Assembly: GCA_031276685.1 (NCBI GenBank)
Contig: JAISMQ010000057.1
Location: forward strand, 1 to 5,634
Length of the DNA stretch: 5,634 nucleotides
From: Treponema sp.
GTDB taxonomy: Bacteria > Spirochaetota > Spirochaetia > Treponematales > Breznakiellaceae
Direction: 5' to 3'
Part shown: piece by piece, positions 1 through 5,634 of the stretch
Position numbering within the stretch: the stretch's first letter is position 1
How the letters are laid out: the number at the start of each line of letters is the position of its first letter
Notes under the pieces: model-generated
Seen by the model: the letters and a program-made list of their open reading frames with translations, nothing else
Told to the model about the DNA's origin: nothing
Databases searched by the model: none
Translations under genes and position numbers: made by a program

Positions 1-1184
1 GTATTCGTTTTTGCAAAACAGCGATATTGTCGCCCTGTGGATTCAGCTTACGGTGCGGGACAATATAAGCCGTCATTTTTGGGAAAACCTGTGTTCCTGC
101 GTTTCCCTGCGGAACCCCGATCTGGGAAACGGCCTGATGGATCTGGGGTTTCCCGAAACAAGCGGGCAGTTTGACCGCTTCTATGTTCTGGTGGAGCAGG
201 CAATTAAAGACATGGAAGTTGCCGCGCCGCCGGGCAGGAATCCGCGCTATGCGGTGGTGTACGACGACTTCCACTTAATTCACGATCCCGCCATGCTGCG
301 GCTTTTTAACTACGTCCTGGCCCTGCCCCTTCTTAACACCTCGATAATCCTTATCTCCCGCGCCGAACCGCAGGTTAAAATTCTGCCCCTGCTTTCCAAG
401 GGCCTGCTTGCCAGGGTTACTGTGGAAGATCTCCGCTTTACCCCGGAGGAAATGACCGCGTATTTTGCCGCGCAGAATATAAAGGTTTTCCGGGACGAAG
501 CGGAGCTGTTCTGGCGGGATACCGAAGGCTGGCCCCAGGTCTTAAGCCTTATCGCCCAGAACGCGGTAAATCAGAAAAAAACGGAGCTGCGCTATTCGCC
601 GGAACTGGTAAAGCTTCCCCTGTTCAAGATGATAGAAAGCTCGTTTTTTTCTTCGCTGGACAGGGACACCCGGCAGTTCCTTATCAAGCTTTCCCTTGGC
701 GAATACTGGCCCCTGGAACTGCTGGACAGGCTGGACAGCACCGGAAGCCGCCGGGAAGGGCTGGAGCAGATCAGCTCGCTTATCCGCTACGATTCGTACC
801 TTAACGGCTACCGTATCCACAACCTGCTTACCGAATTCCTCAAGGGAAAACAGAATGAGCTTTCCGCAGAAGAACAGCGCGAAGTCTACCGCAAAAACGC
901 CGAATGGTGCCTTGACAACAATCTGCGGCTGGACGCCGCCCTGTACTATGAAAAGGCCCGGGACTACCGGGGCTTCCTCAGCCTGAGCCTTGCCCTTCCC
1001 ACAATCGTATCCCGCCAGACTGCCGCTTTTTTTCTGTCGATTGTTGAACGGCTGCCCCTTGAAGAAGACTCAGGGGACGCCGGCCAGGACCCGGACTGGA
1101 AAGACGCGCTCCTGTACCTGCGCTTTGTCATGCGCCCCCGGCTGCTTTTCGCCATGAGCCGCTTCGACGAAGCCGCCCTGTCTG

Positions 1185-1216
1185 CCGCCAGGCAATCGCC
1201 GGGTTTGAAGGGCAGG
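1185..1216 (+). other. Frameshift point in the LuxR-family gene
   Basis: Up to the Ala codons at 1184-1189 frame 2 gives the expected FDEAALSAA. After that, frame 2 turns into Arg/Ser/Pro-rich nonsense, while frame 1 gives AIAGFEGQG followed by NARILAPLYFCLGF, typical of the TPR region of MalT-like regulators. Adding one C to the CC at 1188-1189 restores a continuous reading (SAAQAIAGFEG). I see no slippery heptamer of the programmed -1 type, so this looks like a one-base loss. Confidence 0.8.
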
Positions 1217-2322
1217 GTTCCCCTAACGCGAGGATCCTCGCCCCGCTGTACTTCTGCCTGGGCTTTACCAAGATCTTTACCTGCCGCCATACGGGCGATT
1301 ACCTTTTCTTCCCCTGTTTCGAACGGGCCTATTACTACTTTAAGCCCCATGCCATTCTGGTAAGCAAGAGTTTTAGCCAGGGCTTCGTGTCCTCGTATGT
1401 CTGCCAGGTCGGTTCCCTTGCAAAGCGGGACGCATTTGAAGACTACCTGCAGGCCTACGCCCAGGCCGCGCCCCTTATCGCCAAGATAGGGGAGGGCCAC
1501 CTGGCCGGCCTCGATGCCCTTGGCCGCTGCGAGTATTTCTACTTTAAGGGAGACCTGCTGACTGCGGAGAATTTCGCCCGCCAGGCAATACTGCAGGCGC
1601 GGGGGAGCCGCCAGTACGAAACCGAAAACCGGGGGCTGTTTTTCCTGCTCCGGATTGCCATCCACGCCGGAAATTTCCCCTGGATAGAAGAACTGTTCAG
1701 GCAGCTTAAAGCCCAGCTTGACATTGGGGATTACCAGAACCGCTACGTTCTTTACGATATCGAGTGCGCCTGGTTTTGCGCCCAGACCGGGGACCTTGCC
1801 CCGGTCGCCTACTGGCTGCGCAGCAATTCCGAAGCTTATGAGATGAACGATATGTACCGCCCCCTGGAGATCCTGGTAAGGGCAAAGTGTTTCTATGCGG
1901 AAAAGCGCTACCGTGCGGCTCTTTCCGTGCTGGAAAACGACGGCAGCCGCAACGGCCTTGGCAGTTTTCTTTTGGGAAGACTGGAAAAAACACTCCTGGA
2001 GGCCGGCTGCCGGCTGCGCCTGGGGGACCACCGGGCCGCCCTGGAAAAACTGGGGGAAGCCCGGGAGATAGGCGGCGGCTACGGCCTGGACACGCCCTTT
2101 GTCGAACTGGGGGAGGACATGCGGTTCCTCGCCTCCCTGGTCCTGAATGACGCCAGGGTCGCCGGTTCCGCGCCGGGTTCCGCAGGGGAGCCGGGCCCCG
2201 GGAAGATCCTGTGGGACAGCGAGTGGCTGGAATCGGTACGAAAGCGGGCGGCTGCCTACGGCAAGATGGCCGCCGGGGCGGCGGCGCACGGGCCTGCGGC
2301 GGCGGATTTCCGGAAAAGCGGC

Positions 2323-2529
2323 GAAATTCCCCTGCGCCGGCAGGAAAAGGCGGTACTGTCCGCCCTGTCCCAGGGCCTTACGCGGGAAGAGATAGCGCGG
2401 CGGGAACGCCTTTCGCTAAGCGCCGTCAAAGAACTCATCAAAAGTATCTATCAAAAGCTCGGGGCGGTAAACCGCGCCGACGCCGTCAGAATCGCCTTCA
2501 CCCTTGGAATTCTAAAAAAAGTCCGCCAT
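2323..2529 (+). other. LuxR-type helix-turn-helix DNA-binding domain of the MalT-like regulator
   Basis: The last 69 codons encode a GerE/LuxR HTH. It opens with EIPLRRQEKAVLSALSQGLT, followed by the turn and recognition helix (EEIARRERLSLSAVKELI), then SIYQKLGAVNRADAV and ILKKVRH at the end. The motifs L..Q...VL..L..G.T..EIA, S..AVK..I..IY.KLG and NR.DAV are the family signature. The domain lies wholly in the downstream frame, so without frame correction it is separated from the ATPase part. The only listed start in this frame between 1048 and the domain's upstream helices is GTG 1387, which has no convincing ribosome binding site. Confidence 0.93.
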
Positions 2530-2557
2530 TAGGGTGTATTCCGTTCTCACAAGCCCC

Positions 2558-2592
2558 GTAAACTGTTAATTTGACGAGTTTTACTTTTTTTT
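2558..2592 (+). terminator. Possible intrinsic terminator after the LuxR-family gene
   Basis: The left arm GTAAACT (2558-2564) pairs with AGTTTTAC (2577-2584) if one T (2582) bulges out. The 12-base loop is 2565-2576, and eight T residues follow directly (2585-2592). Stem followed by T tract, 25 bases after the LuxR-family stop codon, is the terminator layout. The stem is short and AT-rich, so efficiency would be modest, and it could act as a leaky attenuator before the PocR genes. An alternative reading is that the T tract is only part of an AT-rich promoter. Confidence 0.4.
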
Positions 2593-2599
2593 GTTTTAA
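2571..2599 (+). promoter_or_regulatory. Weak sigma-70-like promoter candidate upstream of PocR copy A
   Basis: TTGACG (2571-2576) matches a -35 hexamer at five of six bases and is followed, after 17 bases, by TTTTAA (2594-2599), a poor -10. Transcription from it would begin near 2606, after the ribosome binding site at 2598-2604, so the mRNA would be almost leaderless. This counts against it. It overlaps the hairpin loop and T tract of the terminator candidate, and the two may be mutually exclusive readings of one AT-rich gap. Confidence 0.2.
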
Positions 2600-2604
2600 G
2601 GGGG
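2598..2604 (+). promoter_or_regulatory. Ribosome binding site of PocR copy A
   Basis: AAGGGGG lies six bases before ATG 2611 and decides that start. No other ATG with a similar purine run is present in this frame nearby. The protein from this ATG begins MSK, like copy B, and its Cys residues at positions 76 and 98 fall at the same numbers as in copy B, which supports the choice. Confidence 0.75.
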
Positions 2605-2901
2605 CAAAATATGTCGAAATCCTTGCCGGGGACCGTTATCAAGAACCGCGACACCGAACCGCTGTTTCCCAAGGCCGGTAACATTCTTACGGCCTATGAG
2701 CAAGCCGCCAATTGTGTAGTATCGGTAATTGACAGCGGCGGCGGAAGCCTGTTTCCACACAGAGAAACAGCCGCCGCTTCCCTGTGCTGCTGCTGCCGCG
2801 CGCAGCCGGCGGACATGCAGGGCGAAGCGCTTTCGTGCGGGGATGTGCATCAAAAGGGCATCGAGGAATCCCGCCGGCTTGGAAGCTCGTATATCTACAT
2901 G

Positions 2902-2912
2902 TGCCCATGGGG
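2902..2912 (+). other. Frameshift point in PocR copy A
   Basis: Frame 1 reads SYIYMCP up to 2907, and frame 3 takes over as GLVFW from 2910. In copy B the matching stretch is SYTYRCSLGFMFW with no break. One extra C in the CCC at 2904-2906 (giving CPMGLVFW) or one extra G in the GGGG at 2909-2912 (giving CPWGLVFW) restores the frame at exactly copy B's length. ATG 2907 is in the downstream frame but has no ribosome binding site. Confidence 0.85.
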
Positions 2913-3617
2913 CTGGTGTTTTGGGTCAGCCCCCTGTATTCGGGGGGCCGCTATGCCGGCGCCCTTGTGGCGGGGAACGTGCTGGGGATTGACCGGGAAG
3001 AAGCCCTGGGGCGGGCGCAGTCCCGCTGCCCGGACAGCGCGGCGCTTGACCGGATCAGGGGCAGCCTCGATGCTATTCCCCGGCGGGATTACGAGGAAAT
3101 AAAAGCGCTGGCCCAGATGATGCTGATCTGCGCCCAGCAGATCTCCGCCGGCGCCGGTGCTGCCGCCGATGATAGCGCTGCGCCCGCGAAAGACGGGGAA
3201 CAGCGGAATCCCGAACCGCCCGCCGCCCGGCCCGAAACGCCTGATGGGCGGCCTTCCGCAGCAAAACTGCCGGAAACCGCCCAGCCCAGTTCCAATGAGT
3301 GGCTGCTGATCGCCGCCCTGCGCCGCGGGGACAGCAACGCCGCCCGCAGGATACTGGAGGATATTTTTGACGACATTAAGGCGGCATGCGCGGGGGATCT
3401 GCGGTTTTTCCGCTGCCGGGCCATAGAACTGGTAGTACTCCTCTCCCGCTCCTGCACATCAGAAAAGACAAACACACCCCTCCTCGAAGAAAACAACCTC
3501 TACCTAAAAAAGATCAACGATTCTGTGACCATAGAGGAACTTCAAACCAACCTCCGCCGTATTGTCGAGCGGATGGCGGGAAGGATCTTCTCTTTTCACG
3601 GCCTGCGGCACGCCTCC

Positions 3618-3917
3618 GCCCTGCGAAGGGCAGAACGCTTTATCTGGAAAAACTACACCCGCAAGGTAAGCCTGGAAGAAATCGCCACCGCGTCGGGACT
3701 TTCCGCGCCCTACTTCAGCACTATTTTCCGGGAGGAAATGGGGGAACACCTTTCCACCCACCTTAACCGCCTGCGCGTGGAAAAAGCCTGCGCCATGCTC
3801 CTGGAAACCAGGGCATCGCTTAATGAAATTTCGGAATCCTGCGGCTTTGAAGACCAAAGCTGGTTTTCCAAAATATTCAAAAGCTATACCGGGCACAGTC
3901 CCGGAAAGTACCGGGAA
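3618..3917 (+). other. AraC-type double helix-turn-helix domain of PocR copy A
   Basis: About 100 residues from ALRRAERFIW to SPGKYR. The first HTH holds VSLEEIATASGLSAPYFSTI followed by FREEMGEHLSTHLNRLRVEKA. The second holds SLNEISESCGFEDQSWFSKI followed by FKSYTGHSPGKYR. The motif A..SGLS..YFS..F.EEMG and the closing GF.D.S.F...FK...G.SP..YR are diagnostic of the AraC/XylS family. Comparison by eye with copy B gives 68 identical positions of 99. Confidence 0.95.
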
Positions 3918-3963
3918 CAGGGCGGAATGAACTATGCCCTGGATAACTATCATGCCGGCTGAC

Positions 3964-3970
3964 GGGGGGA
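3964..3970 (+). promoter_or_regulatory. Ribosome binding site of PocR copy B
   Basis: GGGGGGA sits six bases before ATG 3977 and begins two bases after the copy A stop codon. The tight packing suggests that copy B is translated from the same mRNA as copy A, but with its own initiation signal, so loss of copy A translation need not abolish copy B. Confidence 0.75.
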
Positions 3971-3976
3971 TATTCC

Positions 3977-5377
3977 ATGTCAAAGAATGAAGGGACCGAA
4001 GCGCTGCTGGTAAAGGCCTGCGGCATACTGTCCAATTATGCCAAGGCGACCGGCGCCATGGTCTGCGTTCACGATGCCAATTGCAAAGTTGTTCCCGAGA
4101 TGTACGAAGAAGTTTTTTCCGAACGGAACGTGTGCCTGGACTGTATCCGCCGCCGGGGGGAGACGCTGCCGGATCAAAAGACGGAAGTCCCCTCAAGCCC
4201 CTGTGACAACCTGCATTTTACCGCCATCAGGGAATCGTACCGTTACGGGGGCAGCTACACGTACCGCTGCTCCCTGGGCTTTATGTTCTGGACCAGCCCC
4301 ATTTATATCCAAAGCCGTTTTGTGGGCGCCCTGCTGGGTTCCGGTTTTCGTGACGATTCCGGTACGGAAATATGCCACGCTGACGGTGAGCCGGTAACCG
4401 AGCCTGCCTTTCTTGAGAAGATAGGCCAGTACCCCTATGCAAAACCGGAAAAGATCCGAGCCCTGGCGGAACTGCTGCTTATCTGCGCGGAATCGCTGTC
4501 CTCCGGAAACGAACGTTACTACGAGACCATCAAACGCCGGGCCCAGCAGCAGGCCCGGCTTATGGCCAGTATCCACGAACTGGAACTGAAGTACCCGCAG
4601 GGGACCGATTTCCCCGGCTATCCCATGGACAAGGAACGGCAGCTCCTTACGGCCCTGCGCCGGGGGGATCCCGAATCGGGAAAGGCCATCCTTAACGATA
4701 TATTAGCGGCGCTGCTTTTTTCCAATCCGGGAGAGTACAAGTACATCCAGTTCCGGGCCATAGAAATTGTAGTACTCCTGTCCCGGACGGGTACAGGCGG
4801 GTTCGGATCCGGCCTTGATCAGAATCAGATGGAAGCGAACAACGAAAATATTAACCGCATCGAAGACGCAAAATCAATAGAAGAACTGACAGATGTACTG
4901 AATGTGATGGTAGAACAAATGGCGGAGCAGATCTTCTCGTTCCAGGGTGTTCGGCATGCCGCGGCCCTGCGCAAAGTTGAACGGTACCTGCAGGAAAATT
5001 ACCACCGGAAGATAACCCTGAAAGAAGTAGCGGACATGTCCGGCCTGTCCGCGCCGTACTTTAGTACCATTTTCAAAGAGGAGATGGGGGAAAATTTTTC
5101 CAGCTACCTTAACCAGTTGCGCGTAGAGGCGGCAAGCCGCCTGCTGCGGGAGACGAATCAGTCCCTTAGCGAAATAGCCGGGGCCTGCGGTTTTGAGGAT
5201 CAGAGCTGGTTTTCCAAAATATTCAAAAGCTACACGGGCCTGAGCCCCGGCAAATACCGGGGGCAGAACGGTGGCGTCAAGGAAATTTCCGAACGCAATT
5301 TTTCTACCCACTTCCGCGGCATTGCCAAAAAAAACGACCCCCCCTCCTCAAAGTTCAAATTTGGCCCGCAGGATTAG
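3977..5377 (+). CDS. PocR-sensor AraC-family transcriptional regulator, copy B (intact)
   Basis: An intact 466-residue one-component regulator. The PocR sensor domain spans about residues 1-165: CxxC (Cys53, Cys56), Cys76 followed by DNLHFTAIRES, then GGSYTYRCSLGFMFWTSPIY with Cys98, and RFVGALLGSGF. This matches the usual PocR pattern of a Cys pair, then Y.C..G and a hydrophobic G.L.G strand. Residues about 165-205 are a probable helical connector. Residues about 218-320 (RQLLTALRRGD, FRAIEIVVLLSR) are a helical segment often found between PocR and AraC domains and probably used for dimerisation or signal transfer. The AraC double HTH is at about 328-427 (ITLKEVADMSGLSAPYFSTI; CGFEDQSWFSKIFKSYTG). 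A tail of nearly 40 residues follows, with Lys- and Pro-containing sequence and no match in copy A. No signal peptide or membrane segment is seen. The start is fixed by the G-run ribosome binding site. PocR domains are linked to propanediol-type ligands in the founding member, but the ligand here cannot be inferred. Confidence 0.95.
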   Translation: MSKNEGTEALLVKACGILSNYAKATGAMVCVHDANCKVVPEMYEEVFSERNVCLDCIRRRGETLPDQKTEVPSSPCDNLHFTAIRESYRYGGSYTYRCSLGFMFWTSPIYIQSRFVGALLGSGFRDDSGTEICHADGEPVTEPAFLEKIGQYPYAKPEKIRALAELLLICAESLSSGNERYYETIKRRAQQQARLMASIHELELKYPQGTDFPGYPMDKERQLLTALRRGDPESGKAILNDILAALLFSNPGEYKYIQFRAIEIVVLLSRTGTGGFGSGLDQNQMEANNENINRIEDAKSIEELTDVLNVMVEQMAEQIFSFQGVRHAAALRKVERYLQENYHRKITLKEVADMSGLSAPYFSTIFKEEMGENFSSYLNQLRVEAASRLLRETNQSLSEIAGACGFEDQSWFSKIFKSYTGLSPGKYRGQNGGVKEISERNFSTHFRGIAKKNDPPSSKFKFGPQD

Positions 5378-5409
5378 CGGCGCCTTTCCCGCCCCCTTTT
5401 CGGCCGCTA

Positions 5410-5438
5410 TTGAAAAAATCGGCAGGAAACCCTATGGT
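5410..5438 (+). promoter_or_regulatory. Candidate sigma-70 promoter of the Rpn-family gene
   Basis: TTGAAA (5410-5415) and TATGGT (5433-5438) are separated by exactly 17 bases and match the -35 and -10 consensus at five and four of six bases. The predicted start, near 5445, coincides with the GGGGG run, so the leader would be very short. Such pairs occur by chance, so this stays tentative. Confidence 0.3.
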
Positions 5439-5444
5439 TAGGCT

Positions 5445-5449
5445 GGGGG
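5445..5449 (+). promoter_or_regulatory. Ribosome binding site of the Rpn-family gene
   Basis: GGGGG lies four bases before ATG 5454, slightly close but usable. It favours ATG 5454 over ATG 5434, which is in another frame and gives no family-like protein. Confidence 0.5.
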
Positions 5450-5453
5450 TATC

Positions 5454-5634
5454 ATGGGTACCAACACCAAGTACAAAGACAGCGTTTTCTCCTTCCTCTT
5501 CCGCGACCCTGAAGCCCTCCGCGAGCTGTACGCCGCCATCGCGGGCGTCGACCTCCCCGACTCCCTGCCGGTCGTCATCGACACCCTGGAAGGCGTCCTC
5601 TACAAGAACATGCTCAACGACATCTCCTTCGAGA
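5454..5634 (+). CDS. Rpn/YhgA-like PD-(D/E)XK family protein, N-terminal part (cut by the window)
   Basis: The first 60 codons of a gene that runs off the right edge. The protein starts MGTNTKYKDSVFSFLFRDP, continues with LRELYAAIAGVDLP and reaches DTLEGVLYKNMLNDISFE. The signature Y.DSVF..LF.D......LY.A..G, then VLY....NDISF, is the N-terminus of the Rpn family (recombination-promoting nuclease, once called YhgA-like putative transposases), abundant in treponemes and gut bacteria. Known members are DNA endonucleases that increase RecA-independent recombination. The catalytic Asp/Glu/Lys residues and the EHQST-like motif usually follow NDISF directly and so fall outside the window; activity cannot be judged. 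Codons here favour C endings (GAC, TAC, ATC, CTC) more than in the regulators, a weak hint of different origin. It is separated by 76 bases from copy B and is probably not part of the regulatory unit. Confidence 0.85.
   Translation, partial: MGTNTKYKDSVFSFLFRDPEALRELYAAIAGVDLPDSLPVVIDTLEGVLYKNMLNDISFE

Larger units (their letters stand above)
2..2532 (+). pseudogene. LuxR-family (MalT-like) STAND ATPase transcriptional regulator, 5'-truncated by the window and frameshifted
   Basis: This is a cytoplasmic regulator of the MalT/LAL type, in which inducer binding and ATP drive assembly and the C-terminal HTH binds DNA. The frame is open to the left edge, and the sequence there (LWIQLTVRDN, then FWENL) is the part that follows the P-loop in this family. 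The Walker A motif and true start are therefore outside, and TTG at 11 is not a start. Visible in order: Walker B-like AVVYDDFHLI (about 251-280), ILISRAEP (347-370), TEGWPQVLSLIA (521-556), a winged-helix-like region to about 870, TPR-like helices to about 2150, an Ala/Gly-rich linker (about 2158-2322) and a LuxR HTH at the end. The first half is read in frame 2 and would stop at 1361-1363. Homology continues in frame 1, which is open from 1048 to TAG at 2530-2532. Joined, about 843 residues are visible, normal for this family. It may be a real pseudogene or an intact gene with a sequencing error. The family call is firm; the inducer is unknown. Confidence 0.88.
2611..3962 (+). pseudogene. 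PocR-sensor AraC-family transcriptional regulator, copy A, frameshifted
   Basis: This is a cytoplasmic one-component regulator with an N-terminal PocR ligand-binding domain (a PAS-like fold proposed for small organic ligands), a helical middle segment and a C-terminal AraC double HTH. Frame 1 from ATG 2611 encodes the first half of the sensor: CCCC at residues 59-62, Cys76, then SSYIYMC with Cys98. Frame 3 continues with GLVFWVSPLYSGGRYAGALV, the second half of the same domain. The switch lies within 2902-2912, and one added base gives 450 residues. A Pro/Ala-rich linker (3144-3296) leads to ALRRGD and AIELVVLLSR, conserved in copy B, then the HTH pair (about 3618-3917) and a short tail ending at TGA 3960-3962. 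The domain order matches copy B throughout. As written, translation from 2611 stops at 3100-3102 and lacks all DNA-binding sequence. It may be sequencing error or recent decay. Ligand unknown. Confidence 0.88.
5378..5453 (+). other. Intergenic gap between PocR copy B and the Rpn-family gene
   Basis: These 76 bases begin C+G-rich and become AT-richer. TAGCGGC (5375-5381, including the stop codon) and GCCGCTA (5403-5409) form a perfect 7-base inverted repeat with a 21-base loop, but no T tract follows, so it is not a convincing intrinsic terminator. The right half carries the promoter candidate and ribosome binding site of the next gene. Confidence 0.5.

Noticed and set aside
11..13. TTG 11 as the start of the LuxR-family gene
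   Set aside because: The frame is open to the window edge, the codons before it already read as family sequence, and the P-loop must lie upstream.
1185..1193. Programmed ribosomal frameshifting in the LuxR-family gene
   Set aside because: No slippery heptamer, no clear downstream pseudoknot, and no known programmed frameshifting in this family. The same applies to copy A at 2902-2912.
964..2289. Long minus-strand open frame (441 codons) opposite the LuxR-family gene
   Set aside because: It runs antisense to recognisable TPR sequence on the plus strand, has no recognisable domain, and its Arg/Gly/Pro/Ala-rich composition is typical of antisense frames in GC-rich DNA.
2784..3962. Copy A starting at GTG 2784 as an intact 392-residue gene
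   Set aside because: The first 40 or so residues in that frame are a shadow of the sensor domain read in frame 1. No ribosome binding site precedes GTG 2784, while ATG 2611 has a good one and aligns with copy B.
3504..4196. Minus-strand open frame (230 codons) across the copy A / copy B junction
   Set aside because: It lies opposite the AraC domain of A and the sensor of B, with no domain or ribosome binding site of its own. The similar minus frame at 4874-5311 is the same shadow over copy B, so their similarity only mirrors the paralogy.
5375..5409. Inverted repeat TAGCGGC / GCCGCTA as an intrinsic terminator of copy B
   Set aside because: The loop is 21 bases and no T tract follows the right arm; A residues follow instead. 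A regulatory palindrome remains possible but is unsupported.

Overview
The window carries three transcription-regulator genes and the start of a nuclease gene, all on the plus strand. No convincing gene lies on the minus strand, and I see no RNA gene, CRISPR array or insertion sequence. The DNA is visibly G+C-rich with short AT-rich gaps. The combination of a MalT-like LuxR regulator, PocR-sensor AraC regulators and an Rpn/YhgA-like PD-(D/E)XK protein, with the wording of each protein, resembles host-associated treponemes (Spirochaetota; termite-gut types come to mind). This placement is pattern recognition, not a search.

Layout: (1) 2-2532 is a large LuxR-type STAND ATPase regulator that enters from beyond the left edge and is split by a one-base frameshift near 1190. 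(2) 2533-2610 is a short AT-rich gap holding a terminator-like hairpin with a T8 tract, an overlapping weak promoter-like pair and a strong ribosome binding site. (3) 2611-3962 is a PocR-domain AraC regulator (copy A), also split by a one-base frameshift, near 2902-2912. (4) 3977-5377 is an intact paralogue (copy B, 466 aa), 14 bases after copy A with its own ribosome binding site, so probably co-transcribed. (5) 5378-5453 is a gap with a plausible sigma-70 promoter. (6) 5454 to the right edge is the first 60 codons of an Rpn-family protein.

Working together: copies A and B look like a tandem duplication. Both have a Cys-containing PocR sensor domain, a conserved helical middle segment and a C-terminal AraC DNA-binding domain. 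Their DNA-binding domains are about two-thirds identical, while the region joining sensor to middle segment differs strongly. The simplest reading is two sensors for related small ligands acting on overlapping sites, beside a third regulator that probably senses a sugar-like inducer through its TPR region. No transporter or enzyme target is in view, so ligand and regulon cannot be named.

The main oddity is that two of the three regulators are broken by single-base losses of the same polarity at or beside short homopolymers, with both halves otherwise well preserved. That fits sequencing or assembly error, or very recent decay, better than long-standing pseudogenes. I did not find a clear previously undescribed system. 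The most useful leads are the tandem PocR pair, the frameshifts and the overlapping control signals at 2558-2610.
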